From: Sperchopsis tessellata
Lineage: Eukaryota > Arthropoda > Insecta > Coleoptera > Hydrophilidae
Assembly (NCBI GenBank): GCA_033557685.1
Contig: JAWQRN010000029.1
Location: 1-49,275 of the forward strand
Length of the DNA: 49,275 bases
Direction: 5' to 3'
Within the stretch, counting starts at the first letter, position 1; the number at the start of each line of letters is the position of its first letter. Below are positions 1 through 11,045 of this stretch, piece by piece. The position numbers and the translations under genes are program-made. The notes under the pieces are model-generated. The model saw nothing but the letters and a program-made list of their open reading frames with translations, was not told the origin of the DNA and ran no database searches.

Positions 1-2784
1 AGTCCATTATGTTGGTTTAACCAAAAATAACATAAATTTAATATTTAAAAGATATTTATCTGATAAATATCTCATTTTAAAGAGAACATTTAACAAAAAA
101 TTAATATGACGGAAGTAATATATTAAAAACAAAAAATTTGTGTATCGAAAAACTTTAGTGATTTATAAACACAAAATGTTGAGTTTTTATTATTAATTAT
201 AAATAAATGTTTAAAATGTTTCACACCAATACGTAACATAAATGCACATACATAAAAAATAATCCCCTATTGTTCTGACCTTAAAATTCATTCATCACAG
301 CAATTTTTCGGTTCGCATTAATCACGATAGCTACTGTATGCCTTAAAATATGTGAATTGTAATTTAATGTATTTTTTATTTTCAAACCGACACCATTTCG
401 AAAATCGAACGTTCACTGTAATACATAAGTCCTAAATTCAATTCTCTACAGGGCAATCTCAGTGATCTTAAGATATTTAGGGCAGATTTAAATTCGACAA
501 TTTTGTGGGAAAAGTTATACTACTACCATTTATTTTTTTCCCCATTTTGTATTATTATTTATTGTAATTTCACATTTGGTCAAAATGTTGATATTAGGAC
601 TTCAAAACATAAATTATTTTTTATAGTCATACAAATATGATAGCTGTGACAAATGTAAGTTGGATTCATTAGTGATGCATTTTAATGTGTTGCTACAGTA
701 ACTGTTGAAATATCGTTTTAAACAAAGATAAGGATTTATTACATTTAAAAGAAAAATGCAACAATAGTCAAGCAGGTATATCTCCAGGAACAACCTAAAA
801 GATAACAACCTCAACAGTTATTTTCATAAGTTAGACCAAAATGTACCTGAATTTAGTTCATTTAATAACTCTTGATATAAATATAGAGATATAATAGGTG
901 AACAAAATATATTCTGATTTTCTAGATTTTAAATGAATCGGTGTAGTGTAAAGGTTTCTTACTAGGAGATTCTGAAAACCATAATTACAAAATACACAAA
1001 ATTTAAGATAGACAATTGCTATGGAATCCCTTTAAAATCTAAATGCTTATTTTAATGTTGTCCATGCAAGATATATTTTTGTAATCACAATAAAATATTT
1101 AAAAAAATTAACTTGAGGATATTCTAGAAAAGACATGTTTACAGTTAAAATTTTTCAGTTTTTTTAACTTTTTTCAAAAAGCACTGATTATAGATCATTT
1201 TGTCAAACGATTATTAATGTCTATAGAATATGCAAAAGTATTGAATATGAACCAACCCTCCAACTCTTAAGATAACCAAGATCCTCATGTAGGGAAATTG
1301 ATTTGGGGCATCTGTACATGTTTGTTTAATTCTTCCATGCATTTATACCCTTTTGTATGCATTTAATTGATTCTCATAAAATGGATACTTGGTTATTATA
1401 GACATATTCCCTTGCAACCATGAAGTCCATTATAAGCAGAATACACTGTGTGTATTAAAAATATGTAGGTACTTACGTTTCTATTATTTGAATACTGAAA
1501 AGTTAATTATGACATAAGTATCAATTGTTGTGCATAAGTAACTCCAAAAGGTTATTCAAAAACCATGGGCATTTATTTATAGTATTGTGTTCATAACAAT
1601 GTACACATAAATTAATATGCAGTAGTAATTAATTAAATTTTTTGCAAAAAGCATTAATTATTGGATAACTACTGCGTATGTGGATAATTTCTTTTGAAGT
1701 GAAATATTGGTCAAAACGTTTTCTACAGGGTAAAAGAAAATTGATTTAAGATAATTGAGCTGCTTAGCAAGAGGTCCCGGTTACTAGGCGTTTTTGTGAA
1801 TAGGGATCATCTTTTGGGGACTGTAAATCATATGTATTGCAGGTAAATGAAGTCCACGTACATGTTAGTGAACCCAATTACATGTAGAATATCGGATACG
1901 GTAAAATTCACAGGTTTGGTAGCCAAATTTCTAATAGGCCGACGTTATATAAATAAAATTAAAAAAAAAAAACAGTATAGGCGGCATGAACTGAAGACAA
2001 GGTGCAATAAGTTGAAAATCTGATACTGTAACATCGGTGTATTACAATCTTCTTTTTTATATATGAATGCATTATATATAAAACAATCTTGTTTCATACT
2101 ATATAGATTCTATATCGGTATTTCACGGAGATGGAGCCACATAGGTGTACTCCATTTTATATAGACCCCTGAAACACTGCATTGTGAGATTAATTTAATT
2201 ATGTAGTCTCCATTATTTTTAACTAGTAATTTTGATAGCTTTGATAGTTTCAACCAATTACCTCGATTTCCCTTGCCTCCGGAACAACAGAGATTTATCC
2301 AGGGCCCTTTGGATGGGTGCATTCCCCTCCCGTTTGATTCAACTAGCAGCTCGGAAAAAAATTTAAATTTTCCACGGTAGTATATTATGATAGCTTCTGC
2401 CTGGACTTAAGTCAGTTGGTTAGACGATCGCAGAATAAAATGACCTAAAACAAGGAGCCGCCTTTGTAACAGCTAGTGCCACTTCGTAAAATTAAGCACT
2501 GAAATCTATCAAGAACAACTAGCAGCTATTTAAGAAGGAAGTATCTGTGACTTCAAAAATCATTCCACTATTTTACAAAGATAAATGCCTACTATTTAAT
2601 TAGACTAGTTAGTAAAACTTTCTTGGGAGAATACTGTACAGACATATAGAAAGTAAATGTAGGAAAATGTGTTTACTATGTAGTATTATAATTTTGTAGG
2701 GTATTGTCAATCCAGTGTTTATGATCTAAAGTACTGACCTAGTTCCATCGATCTTTTTTATTCAAAAACTTCCAGAAAATATTT
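1..2784. other. AT-rich intergenic DNA
   Basis: No host exon is recognised on either strand. The stretch lies downstream of the minus-strand hnRNP M copy A and is dominated by A/T runs. A 16-base match (TTTGGATGGGTGCATT, near 2309) to a GC-richer repeat near 41173 hints at a transposon fragment around 2100-2345. I searched here for a counterpart of the terminal exon of hnRNP M copy B and did not see one. Confidence 0.6.
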
Positions 2785-2942
2785 CAAATAAAAGAATTTT
2801 ACTCCTGATGAAACAATCAAGGTTGCTGTTGAACAATGTTTTAGAATTTCTAATGGATATTTGGTATGGGATAGTTGGAGAAACTATGAAATAAGTGTGT
2901 ATTCAGAGATGGAAGTTATGTAGAAAAACAAAGGGTCATTCG
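2785..2942 (+). pseudogene. mariner-like transposase C-terminal relic
   Basis: Translated in two overlapping frames, this stretch resembles the C-terminal end of Tc1/mariner transposases. A segment reading TPDETIKVAVEQCF is followed, after a frameshift, by KCVFRDGSYVEKQR. The pattern of an acidic helix, then KCV, a short spacer and GSYVEK is typical of the last 50 residues of mariner-type proteins. No catalytic D/E region is preserved. It is a short dead fragment; the family is inferred from memory of the motif and not tested by alignment. Confidence 0.5.
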
Positions 2943-3438
2943 TTATGTGTATTCTTTCAAAAGTAGGTACGTACTATAAAAATACATGTTTGAGCTTCAT
3001 CATAAATACATCCCGTTTTAATTATAAAGCAAGAAATAAATTTAAAAAAATACGCTAAGCTATATTCGAGGATTTTTAATCACCTAACATTTATGAACAT
3101 TCAAAATTTTCCATTTCGCAGTGTTAAATACATGTAACAAATATCACAGATTTTCCCCAAAACCAAATTACTTAATATATCATAAAAACTAAGATTTTTA
3201 AGATGGTTCTGAAATTTGAAATAAGTTCAAAATCTTATATACCATGAATATCTATAGCCCCATATAATGATAAATTTCCTTCAGCAAATTAACCCAACAA
3301 GACTATACACACACCCAAAAATGTTCACTATAAATCACAATCAAAAGGCTCAACTCCATATCAAATAATAAACGAATCAATTCAATGTGTTTATCACCTA
3401 ATAAGCAGGGAAAAGACAAATTCTCAATACCAATAATC

Positions 3439-5683
3439 TCAAAGGATACTTATAGCCCGTTCGACCTCCCATTCATTACTAAAAGTAACCACAATAGAAC
3501 CGTTGCCTTTATCTTCGATATTCTGCACATCACCGAATTCGCGACATTTTTCACTCAACATTTTAAAACTAGTAGTGGGAGGAAGCTGCAAGGTAACAAA
3601 ACAGTTTTAAGAAAATGAACTATCGTTTATGCAATGAACAACTTACGTTTTGAATCATAATTTGACTGCTGAATTTTCGGTCAATAGTTGCAGCAGAACG
3701 AAGAATTTGACTAGTATTTGTATTTCCATATGTATTGGTTTCACGGTCATTACCATAACTACCAAAATTTGTTGTTCCCTTTTGGTCAAATCCAGAATAT
3801 CCTCTGCTACCAGTAGAACTATTGTAGTTATCAGAACGATTAAAAGCCGTGGGGCCTCCACTTAGGCTGTTTTGATTTCCAGCAAGTGCAGCCAACGATG
3901 GATTGTTTTGAACAAGACTCGCAAGACCTAAATCTCCTCCACCACCAACATTATTAGAAAGGAGATTATTTGGCAACCCCCCAACACCAGCTAAATTGGC
4001 TGCTTGAAGAACTGCAGATGTATTCAAGTTACCAATATTTCCCACAGCATTCAAGTTGGACAAAGCTGCAGCAGCCATGGGTAGGTTTGGAACAGCACCC
4101 AAGATGCCTTGACCAGCATTTGATGATAAAGTACAACCTTGGTTTGGTAAGTTAAAAGCAACATCTTTCAATGGAGATCCTCCGTCTCCAAGGCCAGGGC
4201 CAATTGATTTTAAACCTTCGGGAAGTTTCATTGACTCATTGTATCGATCCATACGAACAGTCAGTTGACGGTCAAAAAGATCTTGATTATGAAACATTGA
4301 TATAGCCTGAACGCTTTCTACTGGATGGCTAAATTCAACTACTGCAAAGCCTCTACTTTTGCCTTCCTTATCAAGAGCCAAATCTACCCTTTGTACTTTT
4401 CCGGCCAACCTAAATACTTCTTGCAATTTCTTCTTATCAACCTTATAATCCAACTGGAAGACAAATTTTTATTGACACACTTAAAAGGTAAAGTTAACTA
4501 TTTAATTCCCTAAAAAGACGACAAGTTGCCTCTATTTCAAACAATTTGCATTATTTATTTCTTCACAAATCATTTTTCCCGAAAGAAAAAACTTAAAATT
4601 CAAAAGCCTTCGAAATTATCACATGTTAAAACAATTGTGACAACATCAAAAAATTGTTTCGACAAATGTTTAAGCTCAAATTCAAAGCTTCTAAAACACG
4701 ACAAAAGAATGCTAATTAAGGTCCCTTCACTTATAAAACAAGTAGCTATATACATAAGAAAATTAAATAGTAAAATAAAATTGCATACAAATGCGAACAG
4801 ATTTTGTACCTAAAATAAAAATACACCAGAAATTGTACATGAATTTGTGTCAAAACATTTTCGAAACATATATTTCTATAAATATAAACGTATTTTAAAC
4901 AACAAAATCCCTGAACAGCAATTGAAGCAACGACCAAATTTTCCTAGAACATATATTTCTCAGAAGTTCCAAGTATGACACCAAAGAAAAATTAAGAAGA
5001 TACTGAATTCAACCCTTCCAATTTACATCAACTTTAAATTAATATAGGGGCAACTTGATAAACATAATTTAACAGAATCGCGAAGTTATACTTACATTAG
5101 CGACGAAAACTCTGGTACACAAAGGAACTTGAATTTGTAAACTATCCAAATAAGCAGGACTTAAGCCATAAGTATTTCCGTATTTATCATTTCCTGCAAT
5201 AGCAGCCATCTGCGAAAAGTTATTCGCATTATGATCATTTCTCGGCCAATGTTCTCTCTTTTGTTCCTCTCGACGACGTCCTCCGACTAAATTACCATAC
5301 TTATCTCTCGCATTTCCAAAATCTTCCTTAATAATAATTTTCCGACCCTTGAGTTCAAACCTATGCATTACTTCCAAACTTTTCTTAACAGAATTAGGAT
5401 CAGAAAATTCAACAATACCACATCCTCTAGGCTTATCATTTTCATCTACAAAGAGCTCCACAAAAGCTACTTCTCCCACTTGGCTTCGGAAGAGATCTTT
5501 AAGATCTTGCCAACGATACTCATACGGAATGTTAGAAATGTAGACTCTAGCATTTGAAGACTTCATGCCGCCCCTTTCTTTACCTCTATCAAGACTCCTG
5601 TCTCTGTTTCCTTCCGAAAATCTACTTGGGCGATCGCGCCGGGCGCCACGATCCCTAGAACGCTCTCTATTGTCCTCACCCAT
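3439..5683 (-). CDS. hnRNP M / rumpelstiltskin-like RNA-binding protein, copy A
   Basis: Predicted nuclear hnRNP M-family RNA-binding protein (Drosophila rump, vertebrate HNRNPM/MYEF2), which binds mRNA through RRMs and acts in splicing and mRNA handling. Coding exons are 5683-5096, 4453-3647 and 3585-3439, joining in frame to about 513 residues. The N-terminus is rich in Arg/Asp/Ser. RRM1 (about 46-120) shows RNP2 VYISNI and RNP1 RGCGIVEF. RRM2 (about 191-265) straddles the first coding intron, with RNP1 KSRGFAVVEF. A long Asn/Leu/Gly/Ala linker follows. RRM3 starts at IMIQN and stops after ERAISIL, so its last strand is missing. The ATG follows a 5' UTR intron acceptor directly. The minus-strand ATTAAA at 3080-3075 is a weak poly(A) candidate. 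It is a diverged tandem paralogue of 10990-15762 with fewer glycines. Confidence 0.88.
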
Positions 5684-5748
5684 CTAAGAACAACGTACAA
5701 TATTTATATTTTTACCTTTTAAACCATTAATTAGAAAATTATTCTTAC
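5684..5748 (-). other. 5' UTR intron of hnRNP M copy A
   Basis: On the minus strand a GTAAGA donor begins at 5748 and a TTCTTAG acceptor ends at 5684, directly before the ATG. The 65-base intron matches a 67-base intron at the same place in copy B, which supports both start codons and shows the duplication was DNA-based. Confidence 0.75.
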
Positions 5749-5845
5749 CATATTAGTTTAATATTACCAAATAAACACTAGAAATAAATTCCTCACAATG
5801 ACGCTGACCGGCGAAAAACGTATACAATATGGCGAGAAAACGAGA
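5749..5845 (-). promoter_or_regulatory. 5' UTR exon and core promoter region of copy A
   Basis: This is inferred leader and promoter sequence. On the plus strand it has TGACGCTGACCG at 5799-5810 and AATATGGCGA at 5826-5835. The second resembles a YY1/Pleiohomeotic site (GCCAT core). Both elements recur before copy B with the same 27-base spacing. No TATA box is evident. The transcription start is not defined by sequence alone. Confidence 0.45.
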
Positions 5846-6596
5846 CAGAAAATCAATATTTGCGAGATCAAAGTCCGTTTCCGCTTATTTAGGGCGGTTG
5901 TTTTTCCATAGAAATATGAATTCCTAGAAGTCTCATGGTAATCAATATGTTTGTGTGATAAGTTAACACCTTAGAGGCCAAATCAGAAAAATCTTATCTA
6001 TATATAATAAATTTGGACATTGTTTACATGTTCATTGCATATGTCTAGTAGTAGTGCCTTCGAATATGAAACTGCGAGCAGAAAATCGGTTATGACCGGT
6101 ATTCTGAAAATCCAGGTTTCGATAAGAATCATAGCCTGGTTTTCATTATTGTTGTTTCCGATTTCGTAACTGGTTACCATAACCAACCTAGATATCTACA
6201 TAGTAGATAGTTCCAAATAAATATTGACCTCCGTACTTATCATTTCTGCCGACAAATATACTGCGGGCTACTCGCTCTCGCTGTACATCTAAAATGAATG
6301 GCAAAGGTATTTTTATATATCGTCGTTATAAATATTTTTGCGCGTAGATGTATTGGGGCTGTCGACGAATACCGGTTTTTAGTTTTCGTCACCTCTAAAA
6401 ACCCCGGTTATTAGTTTGGCTAAATCCGATTATCGGTATGAAAACTGACCGAAAACCGGGTTATGGAAATCGATCATGGCCGAACATTAAGATTACAAGT
6501 AATTTCATTCAAAATATTTTGATGCTTTAGTACTTTATTAGTGTACGCATGTACAGTAAGAAGCACAATTTGTAGGTACCTTTTTATATTGTTACA
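5846..6596. other. intergenic DNA upstream of copy A
   Basis: No gene recognised. Mixed AT-rich sequence with short CGGTTT/AAACCGG-type inverted words around 6370-6465 and no supported coding segment. Confidence 0.5.
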
Positions 6597-6925
6597 ACCT
6601 ACGATTCCTCAAGACGACTGGCTGTTTTCTACAATCATTGACAAACAAGTTGTTAATACCTATAAAATTGTAGAATTCTATAGATCGATCACGAAATACA
6701 TTTTACCAGAAATTTTAGCATCAATTGAAAAACAATTACAAAATTTTATTTCGTGGTGTACTTCCATCAAAATAGGTATCCTGTTTTATCAAAATTTTCT
6801 AAAAATATTTATGCGTACTGGTTATACAAATGTCTATTTTTCTCATACTAATTTATTTTTTAAAAAATATTTTTATTATGCAATAAATTTTACGATTTTA
6901 TTTACAATCAATTGTATTTGTAATT
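6597..6925 (+). pseudogene. hAT-like transposase relic, copy 1
   Basis: An open stretch contains SITKYILPEILASIEKQLQN, followed by AT-rich decay. The same peptide occurs in the second relic at 8112-8460, where it leads into a segment resembling the hAT C-terminal dimerisation domain. This copy lacks that domain. It is a fossil with no terminal repeats seen; the assignment depends on its better-preserved partner. Confidence 0.4.
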
Positions 6926-8077
6926 TACATAGGTAATCCAGCTGAATATTAACAATTACATTTCATTTTACTAAGAATTAACATTTTTCAGTATGTTTAT
7001 AGTTTTAAAATATCATTTTTCTTATCTCTTAATTTACATAATAGTTAATTTTGGACAATTTCTTTAAATTTTGTTAATCTGTGTGTCATACATGTATCAT
7101 GATTACTGACCTTTTCTAATCTGCAAAGAATGACAAATAGGGTGTGTCTGTTATATAACTTTCTTTTACAAGGCATGATAAATAATTACCAAACTTTGTA
7201 ATCAAATAACTTATTACATTTTACGTTGACTATTATACTTTCTGTTGGTGTCTGAGAAACTTAAAATTTCCGACCTCAAAAGTACTGTTCCCGGGTAATC
7301 AATTTTCTTCAAAATTCACATTACTAAAAGATTTTATATGAATTTTCGTCTTCATGGCTCAACCAGATTGGGCACTAGAGACCATAGACAGATATTTCGA
7401 AAACCATGTTTTTGATTTCGGGTGACCTCAAGACAGATTTTTTACAAAAACCTCAATAAAAAAATTCCATAATTCTTAACTCAAAAGAAAAAATATTTTG
7501 TAATGCCACTTCAGCATATTTCAAAGAGTGAAGATAACATCATCAAATATTTGCTACTTACAAGAGACAGGTACACTCACCTTACATAATTTTTATTTTT
7601 GCCAATATTTAGATTCATTTTGTATTTTTAGTTTTAATAATTTTCTCAAACTTTTCTTTGTCTACCGCTGTTTCTCTTCATGCTGCTTTCTCAGTGTATT
7701 TTCTCTTCAGCAAATCATTAGACCAAGAAGCATGCTTTTTACGATCATTATATTTATGATGACTTTCACTAATATTCAATGTTCTTTTCATGACAACATG
7801 TTTCTACATCTTACCTCACATCATTTTATAGATTGGTATATTTACAGAAACTTCTAACAAATAACTAATTAATAACGTAACCATTACAGCCAAGAGAGTA
7901 ACGTAGAATTGCTGTGCCTTTCCGCAGATTACAATGTAAAAATCTACATATTTTTTTTAAAAATAAAATTTCAGACTAGACAAATTCATATGGCTAAAAT
8001 ATAAAAACTGTTGATAAAATGAAATTACAGTGCAAAGTCAAATAAATTTTAAATACAGAAATCCAATATACATAAAA
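6926..8077. other. AT-rich intergenic DNA
   Basis: No gene recognised. The open frame at 7528-7857 is Phe/Cys-rich, lacks a recognisable domain and has the composition of random AT-rich DNA. Confidence 0.5.
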
Positions 8078-8496
8078 AAATATAGGAACGAGAAGAAATG
8101 CAGTTGACATCAACAATGTTCTATACATCGATCACGAAATATATTTTACCAGAAATTTTAGCATCAATTGAAAAACAATTACAGAATTTTATTTCGTGGA
8201 AGTACAATCAAAATAGGTATTCTGTTTTATCAAAATTTGCTAAAAATATTTCTACTCCGTCTGCACGTTTTTTCAACAGCAGGACATATTGCTTCTCCAA
8301 AGAGCTGTCTCAAAAATGCCAACATGTTGGTTTTTTAATATCAGTACTCAGAACAGAATAAACATAGTGTTGCAGATGTCTATTTTGCTCATACAAATTT
8401 ATTTTTTTAATTTTTTTTTTATTATGCATTAAATTTTACGATATACATCAAAAAATCAATCAAAATATAGGAACGAGACGAAATGCAGTTGACATC
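8078..8496. repeat. pair of 34-bp direct repeats bounding the second hAT relic
   Basis: The segments 8078-8111 and 8463-8496 are nearly identical (AAATATAGGAACGAGA then GAAATGCAGTTGACATC, one substitution between them). They bracket the transposase relic. They are too long for a normal hAT target duplication of 8 bp, so a local duplication is more likely. Confidence 0.7.
8112..8460 (+). pseudogene. hAT-like transposase relic, copy 2
   Basis: The reading frame starts with the same SITKYILPEILASIEKQLQN block as at 6690. It then gives NRYSVLSKFAKNI and, after a frameshift near 8268, a segment with a TAGHIASPKS core followed by NANMLVFL. That order matches the hAT dimerisation domain (VLSKLAK, then a Ser/Ala-rich loop, FSTAG, and a late NMLVFL helix). 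It is frameshifted, lacks the catalytic core and is inactive. The family is inferred from motif order only. Confidence 0.5.
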
Positions 8497-10989
8497 TTGT
8501 GTCTGTCATTAAGACTTCAACAGTATTGCTCTGTTAGTAAGTAGCTGTTCCAGTCATACAATATATATTTCGATTTCTGGTATAAATGTTTTACTATCAT
8601 GAATAAACACTTCATGAGAGGTATCACAATGTTAAATGTTGCAACTGAATAGCCATTGTGTTAGTTATGTATTTAATCTACATGAAGTTTCCAATTTGGC
8701 ATATGTATTATAATTTGATGGAGATTTAAGTCAACAGATAAAAACAAGAATAAAACATTTATATCATAAAAAAAATTCTTTTTGTTTCTCTATTTGTTTG
8801 TGAATATTAATCTCAGATATTGAATTAGAGGTCATATTGTAAAATTGATATGTTCTAACTAGTAGCTAACTAATCTACATATGGTAATGAAAAGGAACCT
8901 TATTGGCTGAAAATCCACGCTACAAAATTAATTTTGAGCAATAAAATATATTTAATTGAAACAAAATTATTTATAGCATGATATATTAAAAAATAATCAT
9001 TAAATGTCTAAATATAACGATTTATACTTATAGCCAAGTATAAAAGTTTTCATTTACAAGTAAACAAAACTCTGAATTGGTTTATAGCACCATTGAATAA
9101 ACTAGAGGTCCAGCACTTATTACTGTTGGGAAGCAACAAATTATTGTTTCCTGTAGTATAGTGTCAGGTGTGAATATTTGCCAATATGGTAGCATAATTA
9201 TGATATGCGCCTTGTAACGTAACAAACTGATTTACATTATTGTAAAAGATATTTATTTCCATATTATTGTTATACTATTTACAATTTTTAAAGCGCCATT
9301 TTGTATTGGTTTTATGCGAAGTTTATGAACTACACAGCGATAATTAGATTTAAAAAAAAAATGTACCCTATGCAACCTTCATTTTGTTACAAATAATAAA
9401 TTCTAAAATGTATACGGCGTACCTCTAATAATGCTTATTCAATTGTAGCGATGCTATATATACTAGGATTAATATTATAAACCATTGAAAATGTTTTTAT
9501 AATTTTTAAGTAACCGTCACAATAAGATTTGGAGCACGATATTACTAAAAATATACAACTTACCTTCTACAGTAGAATAGGTGAACTTAGTTGACAATAA
9601 AAATCAAATTTATTTTTTATTTAAATTTACAAAAAATAAGGTGTATTCAGGATAATCACAGCATCAATATTTACAATTGAGGGATAGAAATATATGTATA
9701 ATTGTTTTCTGTGTTTTAATTTGAGCTCAACTATTTCTCCATAAGATTACTCAACTTACAGTCAATTCATTCTAAAAAGTCATCAAAAATCAATTTACGA
9801 TTTGTTGACCAATAGCAAAAAATACCACATTCATTTAGCAAGCTCTACCTAAAAAGTAAACGATATATTATAGAATGAATACTTATTTATTTCAAAATGG
9901 ACATACAAAAACAAAAGATATTCCACAAAATGTATATGAGAAACTTTCATGCACAGTGAGAAATAATGTGAACTCGTTGCTGTTTATTAAGCAATTGACA
10001 CTATTTTGACAGTTACCAGATAGTCGCTTTAGATTTAAACTTGAACCCGTCTAAATCAAAATAGACCTACTGTTCATGATGATGCCACTTTCATTTTAGA
10101 CTGAATTGACTACCCAGAGATGCTGTATTGGATCATTTCCATAGTTGATAATTCACACTCGGGCTATTTTTTTAAGTCTGTTTTTACCTTGTTTTTTAAG
10201 TTTAATGAAAGAAAAAAGAAAAAAAAAATAAACACATAGTTTCAGTGATATCAAAATATTTATTAGACGTTAACTCATACATATAAATTACAAAACTGTG
10301 TCATAAATCATACATCGGTAGTAAGCAAATTATTAATACTTTCATTTGATCGAATCATGCAATTTGGAAACCACAATGCTTTTAAAATCTTCAACCAACT
10401 TCTGGTCCCCACCAAATAGTCTAAAAATAATACAAAATTGCAGAAAATTATGACCAACTTAGCACTAATTTTACAGCTATTTTTATTGATATTGCATTTA
10501 ACTTTTAATTATCAGAACATCAATAGTATGAGGGAATTAGAAAGTACGTGCAGCCCCTACAAAATAGCTATGAATATTTTCGAACACCCTAATATCGTCA
10601 TACAAGAGTTATTCAAAAACATATAGGTTACAATGAGTCTGCTCAGTTGTTTTCCCATTGAAAACCACAAAATGGAGACTACTACACTTACCACATATCA
10701 AGTTATAAATTATTGTAAAATCTGAATGCATAAACTACACCTAAATATGTTTAAAACCTTCCAATAGCAACATACTGAGCGGTAACAACAGCAAATCCTG
10801 TTGTGATGAGATCTAGTAATCAAAATAAACAATAAAAAAAAAAACTGTACAACCACGTTATCAAAATTCAGTTTTGGACACCAAAACATTCACAAATAAA
10901 ATAAATATCCTATCAGCAAGGAGCTCCTGGAATAAAAAACATAACATACATCCTAATATTATTGACCACAATCTTCTTCGAGTACTAAT
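8497..10989. other. AT-rich intergenic DNA / 3' flank of copy B
   Basis: No gene recognised. The part nearest 10990 is expected to hold the 3' UTR of hnRNP M copy B. Minus-strand AATAAA words lie near 10490 and 10260 and are candidate poly(A) signals, without further support. Confidence 0.5.
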
Positions 10990-11045
10990 CTAATACATGC
11001 GGGCGCCAATTGTACGGCCATCAATGCGAGCACGATCCAGATTTT
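10990..11045 (-). CDS. rump: terminal coding exon of hnRNP M copy B
   Basis: Too short for an ORF scan. A TTTACAG acceptor precedes 11045. The first two bases complete a Lys codon with the A left by the donor at 11607/11606 (ATCA then GTATCC), followed by NLDRARIDGRTIGARMY and TAG. That peptide is the expected last strand of RRM3: a loop, DGR, then a hydrophobic strand. The donor is not a consensus one, so a second isoform ending at 11598-11596 is possible. Confidence 0.8.

Noticed and set aside
2110..2322. 70-codon minus-strand open frame
   Set aside because: Contains a repeat word shared with 41173 and no recognisable domain; probably a transposon fragment read by chance.
3620..4453. An apparent protein starting at the first codon of the RRM2 exon (also at 12602)
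   Set aside because: The first codon is TTG directly after a TTCCAG acceptor; it is a Leu inside RRM2, not a start. The tail after IQN is intron translation.
7528..7857. 109-codon open frame rich in Phe and Cys
   Set aside because: Composition matches random AT-rich DNA; no domain, signal or splice support.
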